A stretch of DNA of 64,000 nucleotides from Bog-473 sp963777485 (GTDB lineage: Bacteria; Actinomycetota; Acidimicrobiia; Acidimicrobiales; RAAP-2), in the NCBI GenBank assembly GCA_963777485.1, contig CAVZQP010000004.1, positions 62,001 through 126,000 of the forward strand. The letters are read 5' to 3'. A program made the position numbers and the translations under genes. This document shows positions 48,668 through 59,107 of this stretch, piece after piece. The notes under the pieces are model-generated. The model saw nothing but the letters and a program-made list of their open reading frames with translations, was not told where the DNA came from and searched no databases. Numbering within the stretch: the first letter of the stretch is position 1; each line of letters begins with the position of its first letter.

Positions 48668-49381
48668 GTGAAGATCGACAACGGACCCCGGGTCCTGGTG
48701 GTTGACGACGAGCCCTCGATCGTCGATGCGGTGGCCACGTCGCTGCGCTACGAGGGATTCACGGTCGACGAGGCGATGACCGGGCGCAAGGCCCTGGCCC
48801 AGGCCCAGGAGGACCCGCCGGATCTCGTCATCCTCGACGTGATGCTGCCCGACCTCGACGGTCTCGAGGTCACGCGCCGCCTGCGCCAGGACGGCGTACG
48901 CGTCCCGGTTCTCTTCCTCACCGCCCGCGACACGCTGTCGGACAAGCTGGCCGGCCTCACCGTAGGCGGCGACGACTACGTGACCAAGCCCTTCGCACTG
49001 GCCGAGGTGATCGCGCGGGTGCACGCGATCCTGCGCCGGACCGGGTACGAGCCCGAGGACGACGGGGTGCTCCGCTTCTCGGATGTCGAGCTCGACGAGA
49101 GCGCACACGAGGTGCGGCGCGCCGGGAACACGATCAACCTGACCGCCACCGAGTTCAACCTGTTGCGCTATTTCATGCTCAACCCGCGCCACGTGCTGTC
49201 CAAGGCGCAGATCCTCGACCACGTGTGGCACTACGACTTCGGCGGTGACGGCAACGTCGTTGAGACCTACGTCAGCTATCTGCGCAAGAAGCTCGAAAAG
49301 TTCGGCCCGCCGCTCATCCACACCATCCGGCTCGTCGGTTACACGCTGCGCGAGCCGGAGTCGTCCAACGGAGCGGCCTGA
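48668..49381 (+). CDS. OmpR-family response regulator
   Basis: 237 residues from GTG 48668 with GGGAGG upstream. Receiver (VLVVDDEPSIVDAV, phospho-acceptor Asp in LVILDVMLPDLDG, TKPF) and a winged-helix DNA-binding domain (NLTATEFNLLRYFMLNPRHVL, HTIRLVGYTLR). Similar to actinobacterial PhoP/TrcR/MprA-type regulators. Followed immediately by its kinase gene at 49382. Confidence 0.93.
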   Translation: MKIDNGPRVLVVDDEPSIVDAVATSLRYEGFTVDEAMTGRKALAQAQEDPPDLVILDVMLPDLDGLEVTRRLRQDGVRVPVLFLTARDTLSDKLAGLTVGGDDYVTKPFALAEVIARVHAILRRTGYEPEDDGVLRFSDVELDESAHEVRRAGNTINLTATEFNLLRYFMLNPRHVLSKAQILDHVWHYDFGGDGNVVETYVSYLRKKLEKFGPPLIHTIRLVGYTLREPESSNGAA

Positions 49382-50991
49382 GTGTCCCTCAGGCTGCGCC
49401 TGCTCGTCGCGGTCGGGTTGATCTCCATCGTGGCGTTGGTCGTGGCGGACTTCGCCACGTACTCGGCTCTGCGCAATTCCCTGTACAACCAGGTCGACCA
49501 GGAGCTGGCCCAGCACAAACCTGGCGTACCCATCAATGTCGTGACCAATACGTTGGCTTGCCAATCGCCCCAGAACGGGCGGATTCTCAACCCGTTCACC
49601 GGCAACAGCGGCAACAGCGGCAACAGCGGTATCGGCGGTGGCGGTGGCGGGGAGGAATTCCCGGGGGCGACCGGAATGGCGACAACGGCGGCCCGAACGT
49701 GTCGGGGATCTACTACAGCGCGCTGGTGAACTCGAATGGATCCGTGGTCAACGGGCTCCAGTGTCCGGCCTACATCGGTTCGCATGCGTACAAGCCCGCA
49801 CTTCCGTCCCAGATCCCCGGGTTCGCAACCGAGCCGGATGGGAACCAAGTCGCATACTTCACCGCCAGCTCGAGCACTCCTGGTGGACCGACATTTCGTG
49901 TGCGCGCCGTGAAGCCTGCCGGGACGAACGTCGTCGCCATCAACGCGCAGCCACTGACCGACCAGAACAGCACCCTCCACACGCTCTTCCTCACGGAACT
50001 GGCGGTGACCGCCGGCGCGATCGTGCTGGCGCTGTTCGGCGGATGGTGGCTGGTACGCCTCGGCTTGCGGCCGCTCGAAGACGTCGAGTCCACGGCCGAT
50101 GCCATCGCGGCCGGGAACCTGGACCAACGTGTCCCGGGCGCCGACGAGCCCACCGAGGTCGGCCGTCTGGCTCGCGCCCTCAACGTGATGCTCGAGCGCA
50201 TCCAGAACGCGTTCGACGCCCGGGTGCGGTCCGAGTCGCGGCTGAAGCAGAACGAACAGCATCTGCGCCAGTTCGTGGCCGACGCCTCGCATGAGCTCCG
50301 GACACCGATAGCGGCGGTGTCAGCGTATGCCGAGCTCTTCGAACGCGGCGCCGGAACACGGTCGGAGGACCTGCCCCGTATCGCCGCGGGCATCCGCACC
50401 GAGACGGAGCGCATGGACCGGCTCGTGAGTGACCTGTTGACGCTGGCCCGCATTGACGAAGGCGTCCCGATGAAGCGCGAACCGGTCGAGTTGGTGGCGC
50501 TTGTCTCCGAGGGGGTCCACACCGCGATCGCCGTGGGGCCCGCCTGGCCCGTGCAGTTCTGGGCTCCACATCCGGTGGAGGTGACCGGCGACAAGGACCG
50601 CCTCCGCCAGGTCGTTGACAACCTGCTGGCGAACGTGCGCGCCCACACGCCCGAGGGCACGACCACGACCGTCCGGGTCGACCAGGTCGGTGACCAGGCC
50701 GAGATCGAGGTCCGCGACACCGGCCCCGGGATGCGGGGCGACGAGGCCAACCGGATCTTCGAGCGGTTCTACCGGTCCGACCCCGCCCGCACGCGGACGA
50801 GCGGTGGCAGCGGCCTCGGGCTTTCGATCGTCGCCGCCATCGTCGAGGCACACGGCGGGACCGTCACCGCCAGCTCCGCGCCCGGGGAGGGCATGGCCGT
50901 CACCGTGCGTATTCCGAACGGTGCGGACCCGAACGGATCGGAAGCGGTCCCGGCCGTGGCCGACGGCGAACCCGTGCAGCCCACCGCATAG
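49382..50991 (+). CDS. Sensor histidine kinase interrupted by a frameshift
   Basis: The N-terminal frame (49382-49729) gives TM1 (LLVAVGLISIVALVVADFAT) and the start of a sensor domain. The remainder (sensor, TM2 AGAIVLALFGGWWLVRLGL, HAMP, HisKA H in ADASHELRTPIAAVSAYAEL, HATPase with GSGLGLSIVAAIVEAHGG) is in another frame running to 50991. The switch falls in or near a triplicated GGCAACAGC repeat followed by GGC/GGT repeats and a G-run (about 49605-49665). A single-base indel restores one ~535-residue kinase. It may be an assembly error, a recent mutation or phase variation. Confidence 0.85.
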
Positions 50992-51057
50992 CCGGCATAA
51001 GGATTCACACCCGGTCCACAGCGGAGCTTCATCGAGGCGGGAGGCCCGATCGGCACC

Positions 51058-52272
51058 ATGCAGGGCATGACAGCCCTGGCCCCCCACGAGGCCGACGTGG
51101 ATCCCCGCCGGCTCCCCATGGACGTCGAGATCGTGGTGCCCGTCTACAACGAGGCGCCTCAGCTGGCGGCCCGCGTCACCGAGCTGCGCTCGTTCCTGGA
51201 CGACTCGTTCCCCTTTCCGGCCCTCGTCACGATCGTGGACAACGCGAGCACAGACGACACGTTGCAGGTAGCCCGCAGGCTGGCCGAGACGGTGCCCGGG
51301 ATCGCCGTCATGCATCTTCCGCGCAAAGGGCGGGGTTACGCACTCCGTTCGGCGTGGTCCACCAGCAACGCCCCCGTCGTCGCGTACATGGACGTCGACC
51401 TGTCGACCTCGCTGCCGGCCCTGCTGCCGCTGGTGGCTCCGCTCCTCTCGGGCCACCGAGACGTCGCCATCGGCTCAAGGCTGGCACCGGGCGCGCACGT
51501 GGTCCGAGGGCCGAAGCGCGAACTGATCTCCCGCGCCTACAACCTGCTGCTGAGGGTCGCGCTGCGAGGACACTTCAGCGACGCGCAGTGCGGGTTCAAG
51601 GCACTGCGACGTGAGGCGGCAGAACAGCTGCTGCCGCTCGTCGAGGACGAGGAGTGGTTCTTCGACACCGAGCTGCTCGTCACCGCGGAGCGCCTGGGCC
51701 TGCGCATCGGAGAAGTTCCCGTCGACTGGGTCGACGACCCCGACTCGCGGGTCGACATTGTCTCGACGGCCATCGATGACCTGCGTGGTGTCCGGCGATT
51801 GCTTTTTCGCAGGCCCAAGGGGCCCCGTCGTCGCGGATCGAACGAGATCGCGGCGGACCAACTGCTGCGTTTCGCGGGCGTCGGCATGCTCTCGACTCTC
51901 GGCTATCTCTTCCTCTTCATCGCCTGGCGCCCGATGTTGGGTGCGCTCGGCGCCAACGCAGTGGCGATGGCAATCGCCACGTTGTTCAACACAGCGGTGC
52001 ACCGCGAGCTCTCGCAAGGCAGGGACGGGCTCGTGCGGCGCGGCCGCACGATCCTGGTCGTCCTTTCGCTGTACGCGATCAGCCTCGCGCTCACAACCGG
52101 TGCGCTCCTGATCGCGGGCGCCCTGACGTCCGGTTCCCTGGTAGCCGAGCTCATCGCCATCACAGTGGCGAACGCCGTTGCCGCGGTCTTCCGCTTCAGC
52201 GTTTTACGCGCCTGGGTCTTCCGCCCGCGCGCTTTGGCGAACCCTGCACGCATCTTGGAGGTGTCCTCATGA
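51058..52272 (+). CDS. Family 2 glycosyltransferase fused to GtrA-like membrane domain
   Basis: 404 residues. GT2 domain: VEIVVPVYNEAPQLAARV, VDNASTDDT, YMDVDLSTSLPALLPL (DxD-type metal site), then a C-terminal GtrA-like domain with about four helices from residue ~265 (LLRFAGVGMLSTLGYLFLF). It is similar to enzymes that load a sugar on polyprenyl phosphate and flip it. Its stop overlaps the start of the next gene by 4 bp, so it may supply the lipid-linked sugar used there. Confidence 0.9.
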   Translation: MQGMTALAPHEADVDPRRLPMDVEIVVPVYNEAPQLAARVTELRSFLDDSFPFPALVTIVDNASTDDTLQVARRLAETVPGIAVMHLPRKGRGYALRSAWSTSNAPVVAYMDVDLSTSLPALLPLVAPLLSGHRDVAIGSRLAPGAHVVRGPKRELISRAYNLLLRVALRGHFSDAQCGFKALRREAAEQLLPLVEDEEWFFDTELLVTAERLGLRIGEVPVDWVDDPDSRVDIVSTAIDDLRGVRRLLFRRPKGPRRRGSNEIAADQLLRFAGVGMLSTLGYLFLFIAWRPMLGALGANAVAMAIATLFNTAVHRELSQGRDGLVRRGRTILVVLSLYAISLALTTGALLIAGALTSGSLVAELIAITVANAVAAVFRFSVLRAWVFRPRALANPARILEVSS

Positions 52273-54518
52273 CGGACCTGCCGCCCGCCCACGACACCCC
52301 CGTCGCGGTACTCGATCCGCCTGCGCCGCCGGCAACGACCGAGGCCTCCGATCGGCTGGACGCCTCCGGAGGGGCCGCCGGATGGCCCCCGGGGCCTCGT
52401 CCGAGCCGCGTGGGGCGGTTCTTCCGAGGTAAGGAGAGCGACCCCGTCTGGGTGCGACCAGCTCTTCTCTCATTGCTGGCCGCCACGGCCGTCCTCTACC
52501 TCTGGGGCCTCGGCGCGAGTGGCTGGGGCAACACCTTCTATGCAGCCGCCGTCCAGGCCGGCACCAAGAGCTGGAAAGCCTTCTTCTTCGGTTCTTCGGA
52601 TTCGTCGAACTTCATCACCGTCGACAAGCCGCCGGCCTTTTTGTGGCCAATGGAGATCTCGGCGCGGATCTTCGGATTGAACTCCTGGAGCATGCTCGTG
52701 CCGCAGGCGCTCGAGGGGGTCGCGACCGTCGGTCTCGTCTACCTCTCCGTGCGCCGCTGGTTCAGCGCGCAGGCGGCGCTCCTCGGCGGCGCCGTTGTGG
52801 CGCTCACACCCGTGGCCGCCCTGATGTTCCGCTACAACAATCCGGACGCAATGTTGGCGCTGTTGCTCACGGCCGCCACCTACGCCACGATCCGCGGCCT
52901 GGAGCGAGCCCAGACCAAGTGGGTTCTTCTCGCCGGTGCGCTCGTCGGCTTTGGCTTCATCACCAAGATGATGCAGGCCTTCCTCATCCTCCCGGTGATG
53001 GCCGTGGTCTATCTGATCGCCGCGCCGACCGGCTGGTGGCGGCGCGTCTGGCAGGTGTGCCTCATGGGCGTGTCCGTGGTGGTCGCCGCCGGCTGGTGGG
53101 TGGTTGCCGTCGCACTGACGCCCGCGGCGGACCGCCCCTATGTCGGCGGTTCGCAGAACAACAGCATCCTCAACCTCATTTTCGGTTACAACGGGTTCGG
53201 CCGCCTGACCGGCAACGAGTCGGGCAGCGTCGGCGGCGGGAACGTCGGCGGTGCGATGTGGGGACCGACCGGGTGGACCCGGCTCTTCAACGACTCGTTC
53301 GGCAACATGATGTCGTGGCTCTTGCCCGGCGCGCTCGTGATGGGTGCCGTGCTCCTCGTCATCACGATGCGGGCGCGGCGCACTGACCGCGAGCGGGCCG
53401 CACTGTTGTTGTGGGGCGGCTCACTCGTCGCCATCGGACTGACGATCAGCATGGCGCAGGGGATCATCCACCCCTACTACCTCGTCGCCCTGGCGGCACC
53501 GCTGGGTGCTCTCGTCGGCATCGCCACGATGGGCCTGTGGGAGCGCCGGGCGACGTGGCCCGGCCGAGTGGGCCTCGCGGCCGCCCTGGCGGTGACCGTG
53601 GCGTGGAGCGCCGTGTTGCTCGGGCGTACGTCCAACTGGTTCCCGGCCTTGCGCCCCTTCGTGATCGTTGCGGGCTCCCTGGGCGTAGTGGCGATCCTGT
53701 GCCTGCCCTACCTCCGCCAGTTCCCGAAGCTCGCGATCGGTGTCGTGGCCGCACTCGGGTTCGGCGCCGCGCTCGCGGCGCCGCTGTTCTCCACCGTCGC
53801 GACCGCGGCCACGGCACACAACGGCGCCATCCCGTCTGTGACCCCGACCGCGTCCGGCGGATTCGGTGGCCCCGGTGGTGGCTTCCCCGGTGGCGGCGGG
53901 TTCCCCGGCCGCGGCGGTCGTATCCCTGGCGGTGGATTTCCCGGTGGCGGCAACTTCCCCGGCGGCGGCAACTTCCCAGGCGGCGGCACCTTCCCAGGCG
54001 GCGGTACCGGCACCGGCACCGGTAACGGCGGGACGAACCCGTTCCCGGGCTTCGCCGGCGGTGCACCCTCGTTCGGTCGTGGAGGTTCACAAGGCGGCTT
54101 CGGTGGCCCGGGCCGCGGTGCTGGTGGCGGGTTCTTGAAGGGCAGCCAATCGAATGCCGCGCTCGACACGTTGCTGCAGTCCGATGCAAGTCGCTACACC
54201 TGGGCGGCTGCGACGGTGAATGCGAACAACGCCGCGGGCTACCAGCTGGGCAGTGGCGAACCCGTCATGGCGATCGGTGGGTTCAACGGGACGGATCCCG
54301 CTCCCACGCTGGCGCAGTTCGAGACGTACGTCTCGGAGGGCAAGATCCACTATTTCATCGCCAGCGGAGGCGGTTTCGGTGGTGGCGGCTTCGGCGGCGG
54401 GGCCGGCGGCGGGACGTCCAACGACGCGTCGCAGATCACCTCGTGGGTGGAGGCGCACTTCCGGTCGGAGACGGTCGGCGGAGTGACCGTCTACAACTTG
54501 ACGACGGGCGCGTCCTGA
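52269..54518 (+). CDS. GT39/PMT-like membrane glycosyltransferase with glycine-rich linker
   Basis: 749 residues. About 11 helices in residues 65-520, with an early acidic pair region (GNTFYAAAVQAGTKSW) and TVDKPPAFLWPM typical of ArnT/PMT-type mannosyltransferases that use polyprenyl-phosphate sugars. From ~525 there is a Gly/Pro/Phe repeat region of about 120 residues (GGGFPGGGNFPGGG units), then a small C-terminal soluble domain (ALDTLLQSDASRYTWAAATV ... VTVYNLTTG). Glycine-rich linkers occur in some actinobacterial relatives. Coupled to the GT2-GtrA gene. Confidence 0.88.
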   Translation: MTDLPPAHDTPVAVLDPPAPPATTEASDRLDASGGAAGWPPGPRPSRVGRFFRGKESDPVWVRPALLSLLAATAVLYLWGLGASGWGNTFYAAAVQAGTKSWKAFFFGSSDSSNFITVDKPPAFLWPMEISARIFGLNSWSMLVPQALEGVATVGLVYLSVRRWFSAQAALLGGAVVALTPVAALMFRYNNPDAMLALLLTAATYATIRGLERAQTKWVLLAGALVGFGFITKMMQAFLILPVMAVVYLIAAPTGWWRRVWQVCLMGVSVVVAAGWWVVAVALTPAADRPYVGGSQNNSILNLIFGYNGFGRLTGNESGSVGGGNVGGAMWGPTGWTRLFNDSFGNMMSWLLPGALVMGAVLLVITMRARRTDRERAALLLWGGSLVAIGLTISMAQGIIHPYYLVALAAPLGALVGIATMGLWERRATWPGRVGLAAALAVTVAWSAVLLGRTSNWFPALRPFVIVAGSLGVVAILCLPYLRQFPKLAIGVVAALGFGAALAAPLFSTVATAATAHNGAIPSVTPTASGGFGGPGGGFPGGGGFPGRGGRIPGGGFPGGGNFPGGGNFPGGGTFPGGGTGTGTGNGGTNPFPGFAGGAPSFGRGGSQGGFGGPGRGAGGGFLKGSQSNAALDTLLQSDASRYTWAAATVNANNAAGYQLGSGEPVMAIGGFNGTDPAPTLAQFETYVSEGKIHYFIASGGGFGGGGFGGGAGGGTSNDASQITSWVEAHFRSETVGGVTVYNLTTGAS

Positions 54519-54535
54519 GCTGAACCGGCGTCGGC

Positions 54536-55036
54536 TCAGGCGAGCAGCCTCCGGTAGTGACCAAGGGTCTTCTCGTCGAAAGCGATGAACCGGACCACCA
54601 GTACGTCGGTGTCCGCCGCGCCGACGGTTGTCACGGCGACGACGGCGGCATCCTCGGTGGGATAGCCGTACACGCCGGTCGAAATGGCCGGGAACGCCAC
54701 GGACCGGGCACCGACCTCGTCGGCGACAGCGAGGCTGTTGCGGTAACACGCCGCAAGCGTCTCGGGCTCGTCATCGGAGCCGCCGCGCCACATCGGCCCC
54801 ACCGTGTGAATGATGAACCGGGCACCGAGGTCGAAGCCATCGGTGACGACAGCCTGCCCGGGCGGACACTCGCCGATGGCACGGCACGCTGCATGCAGCC
54901 GGTCGGCACCCGCCGCACGGTGGATGGCCCCGTCGACGCCTCCGCCGCCACGCAACTGGCGGTTGGCCGCGTTGACGATCGCGTCGACCTGCTCGGTCGT
55001 GATGTCGCCGGCGGCCGCTTCGAGACGCGGTGACAC
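54536..55036 (-). CDS. Macrodomain protein (O-acetyl-ADP-ribose deacetylase-like)
   Basis: 166 residues from GTG 55036. Complete macrodomain: GDITTEQVDAIVNAANRQL, GGGGVDGAIHRAAG, GQAVVTDGFDLGARFIIHTVG, and SVAFPAISTGVYGYPTEDAA. Binds ADP-ribose and probably hydrolyses O-acetyl-ADP-ribose or ADP-ribosylated protein. It is convergent with the GT39 gene. No partner sirtuin gene is in the window. Confidence 0.93.
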   Translation of the reverse strand: MSPRLEAAAGDITTEQVDAIVNAANRQLRGGGGVDGAIHRAAGADRLHAACRAIGECPPGQAVVTDGFDLGARFIIHTVGPMWRGGSDDEPETLAACYRNSLAVADEVGARSVAFPAISTGVYGYPTEDAAVVAVTTVGAADTDVLVVRFIAFDEKTLGHYRRLLA

Positions 55037-55046
55037 GGCCCGACTG

Positions 55047-55841
55047 TCAGCCGCCGGTGGTCGTGGTCGCGCCCGAGGTCGACGTCGGCGCCAGCTTGCT
55101 GAGCGCAACCGAGTGTGCGGGAGCCTGGACCGAGACCTGCTCGCCCCAGTTGGTGAACGAAACCGTGCCGTGGATGCTGGAGGCATGCGCCTTCGCTCCC
55201 GGGTTGGTGACCTCCTCGATCGGCAACGGTTTGCCCGTCGAGGGCACGTAGAGAATCTCGGGCACCGACGTGCCGTTGCTGGTCGACACGGAACCCTTGA
55301 TCCCGTTGGCGTGGTGGCCTTGCACGGTGGCATCGGAGGCATGGGTGAAGGGCCCGCTGAAGCTGAGCTCGGTTGCCACCTGTGACTTCAACAGGCCGGC
55401 CACCAGTTGCGCAAGGTTCGAATTCGACATCGGGAAGGAGAGCCACTGGCCCTGGTACTTGCGCGCTTGCGCGGCGGTGAGGCCGAGGATGTTCTGCAGG
55501 CCGGTCGTGTTGCCCTTTACGTAACCGGTTGGTCCGACCACTTCGGCGTTCATGTGCTCGATGGACTTCCCGTTGTGGATGGTCAGCGACTCGGAGCCTG
55601 AACTGGTGCCGGCATCACCGCCCTGCTGCAGGGTGACATTGCCCTGCGTCACGTCGGTTTGGAAGTGAACCGTCTGGTTCGTCGCCGCCTTCACCGCCGC
55701 CTGGTATTCGGACTGTGCGCTCTCCGCCGGCGTGCTTGCCGCAGCGACGGCTGTCCCACTGGCGCCGAACGCGGCGAACGCCGCGAACGCCGCCGCGCCG
55801 ACGGCGACCGCGGTGGGACGAAGGGGAAGGGGGCGGCGCAT
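55047..55841 (-). CDS. Secreted protein, tandem paralogue 1
   Basis: 264 residues. Sec signal peptide (AVAVGAAAFAAFAAFGASGTAVAA, processed near AVAAAS, given here in two parts: AVAVGAAAFAAF and GTAVAAAS). No lipobox Cys. The mature domain (TVHFQTDVTQGNVTLQQGGD, GPTGYVKGNTTGLQ, FTNWGEQVSVQAP) resembles LppX/LprG-type beta folds in layout. Related to the gene at 55963 in the same order. Function unknown; a lipid-carrier role would be conjecture. Confidence 0.78.
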   Translation of the reverse strand: MRRPLPLRPTAVAVGAAAFAAFAAFGASGTAVAAASTPAESAQSEYQAAVKAATNQTVHFQTDVTQGNVTLQQGGDAGTSSGSESLTIHNGKSIEHMNAEVVGPTGYVKGNTTGLQNILGLTAAQARKYQGQWLSFPMSNSNLAQLVAGLLKSQVATELSFSGPFTHASDATVQGHHANGIKGSVSTSNGTSVPEILYVPSTGKPLPIEEVTNPGAKAHASSIHGTVSFTNWGEQVSVQAPAHSVALSKLAPTSTSGATTTTGG

Positions 55842-55962
55842 GCAGGTTCACTCTCCTGAGGATCCGGTCCGGCGGCGCTGTCGGCGCCCAGCCGTCCCGG
55901 GTTTGGGGGGACCCCATCTTCCCATGTTCCGGCCGTCGGGCGGATTCGGGTCCGTTCCCGGG

Positions 55963-56703
55963 TCAGACGGCGCTGACCGGGCCGATCGGCACCGCACCCG
56001 GCGGAGCTTCTGGCCGCACGGTCTCGCCCCAATGGGAGTAGGCGACGTGCAGCGTGCCGTTGGGCTTGCCCTTCGAGTCGAGCGCGTCCTCTTCGACGGG
56101 CACGTGGCTGCCGTGGGCACGGACATAGAGCACGACGCGCTCCGTCTTCTTGGCATAGGTCTGGGTGCCCTCGATGGCGTCCACGGCTATGCCGCCGAGA
56201 GTGGTGGCGTGACCGAGCGTGAGGTGGCCCTTGAGCTCGAGCTCGTTGGCGACATCGTGCGAGCGGACGCCGGCCACGACCTGTGCGAACGTCGCGTTGG
56301 TCGTCGAGAATTCGATCCACCGTCCCGCGACCTGCTGTGCCGTCGCGGCGTCCATGCCCACGAGCGCCTGGAACCCGCCAGCGTTGCCCTCTACGTACGT
56401 GAGGCCGCCGATGACGTCGATGGTGATCGTGTCGGTCAGGCCGCCCTTGCCGGTGGCGACGCTCTGCGTGCCCGAGGCCGGCCCCGAGTCGCCCGTCTCG
56501 AGCAGCGAGACCTGGGAGGCGGTCGACGACGAGACGTAGTGGACCGACCACGACTTCGTCGTGGCCAGTGCCTCCCGGTACAGCGTCGAGGCGTCCGGCG
56601 TGGTGGAGTGCGTGGACGCCGCCACCGGGGGTGCGCCGGAGAGCACGGCCAGCGCCAGCACACCGAGCAGCGCCGCGCCGGCCGCCAGCCTTCGTCCGAA
56701 CAC
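55963..56703 (-). CDS. Secreted protein, tandem paralogue 2
   Basis: 246 residues. Signal peptide core LAAGAALLGVLALAVLSG followed by PPVAAS. Mature part aligns with the gene at 55047 (VHYVSSSTASQVSLLETGDS, GGLTYVEGNAGGFQALVGM, YSHWGETVRPEAPPGAVP). The two are separated by 121 bp and are probably a duplication. No catalytic motif or lipobox is seen. Confidence 0.78.
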   Translation of the reverse strand: MFGRRLAAGAALLGVLALAVLSGAPPVAASTHSTTPDASTLYREALATTKSWSVHYVSSSTASQVSLLETGDSGPASGTQSVATGKGGLTDTITIDVIGGLTYVEGNAGGFQALVGMDAATAQQVAGRWIEFSTTNATFAQVVAGVRSHDVANELELKGHLTLGHATTLGGIAVDAIEGTQTYAKKTERVVLYVRAHGSHVPVEEDALDSKGKPNGTLHVAYSHWGETVRPEAPPGAVPIGPVSAV

Positions 56704-56836
56704 CCTTCCTCCTTATCTCGCCCGGGCGGGGAGCGCGCCAGCATCCCACGCGACCGGAGAGCCTCTCCGTCACACCCGCGGAGGGGCGACCGTTCCTCCC
56801 CGACCGATCAGGCAAGCGGAAGGTATCCACGACTTG

Positions 56837-56850
56837 CGAACACATGTTCG
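56837..56850 (+). promoter_or_regulatory. LexA (SOS) box before recA
   Basis: CGAAC-ACAT-GTTCG, a perfect match to the Gram-positive/actinobacterial consensus GAAC-N4-GTTC, 125 bp before the recA start. Confidence 0.85.
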
Positions 56851-56975
56851 TTAAGGTGGCGGGCAAGAGAAGGCAGCGGGGATCGTCACACCCCCGCCGT
56901 AAGGTCCTCGCCGCGCCAGCGGTGGCCGAGGCCAAGGCAGTGACCGGTCGCAGAAGAGACACAGAGGAGAGAGGG

Positions 56976-58034
<1,059 letters not shown>

Positions 58035-58061
58035 CCCTACCCCCGCCCTCACAGCGGAAGC

Positions 58062-58115
58062 CGAAGGCTCCGGACTGTCCCCGTACCCCCTCGGGCGACC
58101 GTCCGGAGCGCTTCG
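58062..58115 (+). terminator. Candidate recA terminator stem-loop
   Basis: GCTCCGGAC at 58067-58075 pairs with GTCCGGAGC at 58101-58109, extended by CGAAG/CTTCG with one bulge. Loop about 25 nt. No clear T-tract. Confidence 0.5.
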
Positions 58116-58158
58116 CGTTCGGACCGGGGTGCCTTGTCGCAGCCGACAGAATGGGGCG

Positions 58159-59073
58159 ATGCCAGGTGAACCGTGGAAGCGACGCGTCTATCGGGTCTTC
58201 GACCGCTTCGTGCCGACCGTCCCCTTCCGCTACCTGCCGCCGAAGCAGTCGGTGCGCATGGCCTTCAACGTGATCCTCGACCGCGAGCCGGACGGCCAGG
58301 GCGCTGACGACTACATCCGCAAGCTGGCCGACGGCGAGCTCTCCCGGCGGGGCGTGGCCGAGATGCTGGCGCACTCCGAGGAGTTCCGCCGCCGCGTGCC
58401 CATCGGCAACGTGCTCCTCTCGATGCACGTGAGCCGCAGCGAGTTCGTGGCCGGCCTGCCGAGGGCGGCTCGTATCCTCGACCTGGGGGGGACGCACCAG
58501 GGCCTTCCCGACGGGGCGCTGGTGCACCTCGGGTACCCCTATCCCTTCGAGCGCCTCGTGGTCGTCGATCTCCCCGTCGAGGAGCGCGACGAGATCTACC
58601 AGGGCGGTTCGAGCGGCGAGCCCGTGCTCTCCGAGCTGGGCCCGGTCGAGTTCGCCTTCCACTCCATGGTCGACCTCGGCCGCTACGGCGACGGGAGCTT
58701 CGACATGGTGTACAGCGGTCAGACGTTCGAGCACGTTTCGGAGGCCGACGGCGACACCGTGGCGCGCGAGGCCTTCCGGGTCTTGGCGCCGGGCGGCTGG
58801 TTCTGCCTGGACACGCCGAACGGCCCGCTCTGGAGGCTTCGGTCCGACGAACCGATGAACCACGACCACAAGATCGAGTACGGGGCGTCGCAGTTGGTGA
58901 CCAAGCTCGAGCACGCGGGTTTCGACGTGACCGAGTGCAAGGGCCTCAACCTCATGCGAGAGGGCTACGCGGCAGGCTGCTTCGACGAGGCCGAGGCGAG
59001 CGCGCACCCGGGTGTGTTCGCGGCGGCCGAAGAGTGCCTGCTGCTCGCGGTGGTGGCGCGCAAGCCGTCGTGA
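58159..59073 (+). CDS. SAM-dependent methyltransferase with N-terminal helical domain
   Basis: 304 residues from ATG 58159. The first ~95 residues are helical and contain a DUF4214-like unit (AFNVILDREPDGQGADDYIR, RGVAEMLAHSEEFRRR), which is often found in glycan-modifying proteins. The rest is a class I methyltransferase: ARILDLGGTHQGLP (motif I), SFDMVYSGQTFEHV, FRVLAPGGWFCLDTPNG. It may methylate a surface polysaccharide or lipid; no substrate is visible. Confidence 0.87.
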   Translation: MPGEPWKRRVYRVFDRFVPTVPFRYLPPKQSVRMAFNVILDREPDGQGADDYIRKLADGELSRRGVAEMLAHSEEFRRRVPIGNVLLSMHVSRSEFVAGLPRAARILDLGGTHQGLPDGALVHLGYPYPFERLVVVDLPVEERDEIYQGGSSGEPVLSELGPVEFAFHSMVDLGRYGDGSFDMVYSGQTFEHVSEADGDTVAREAFRVLAPGGWFCLDTPNGPLWRLRSDEPMNHDHKIEYGASQLVTKLEHAGFDVTECKGLNLMREGYAAGCFDEAEASAHPGVFAAAEECLLLAVVARKPS

Positions 59074-59107
59074 TGTGAGCGCCGAGCGCGTCGCGGCCGA
59101 TGACGCG

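Noticed and set aside
49558..50991. Second kinase fragment as an independent gene
   Set aside because: Its first residues are the other frame of a repeat tract; the natural N-terminus with TM1 is in the 49382 frame.
53708..54169. Proline/glycine-rich frame on the minus strand
   Set aside because: It mirrors the GGC/GGT repeats of the GT39 gene; no start signals or domain.
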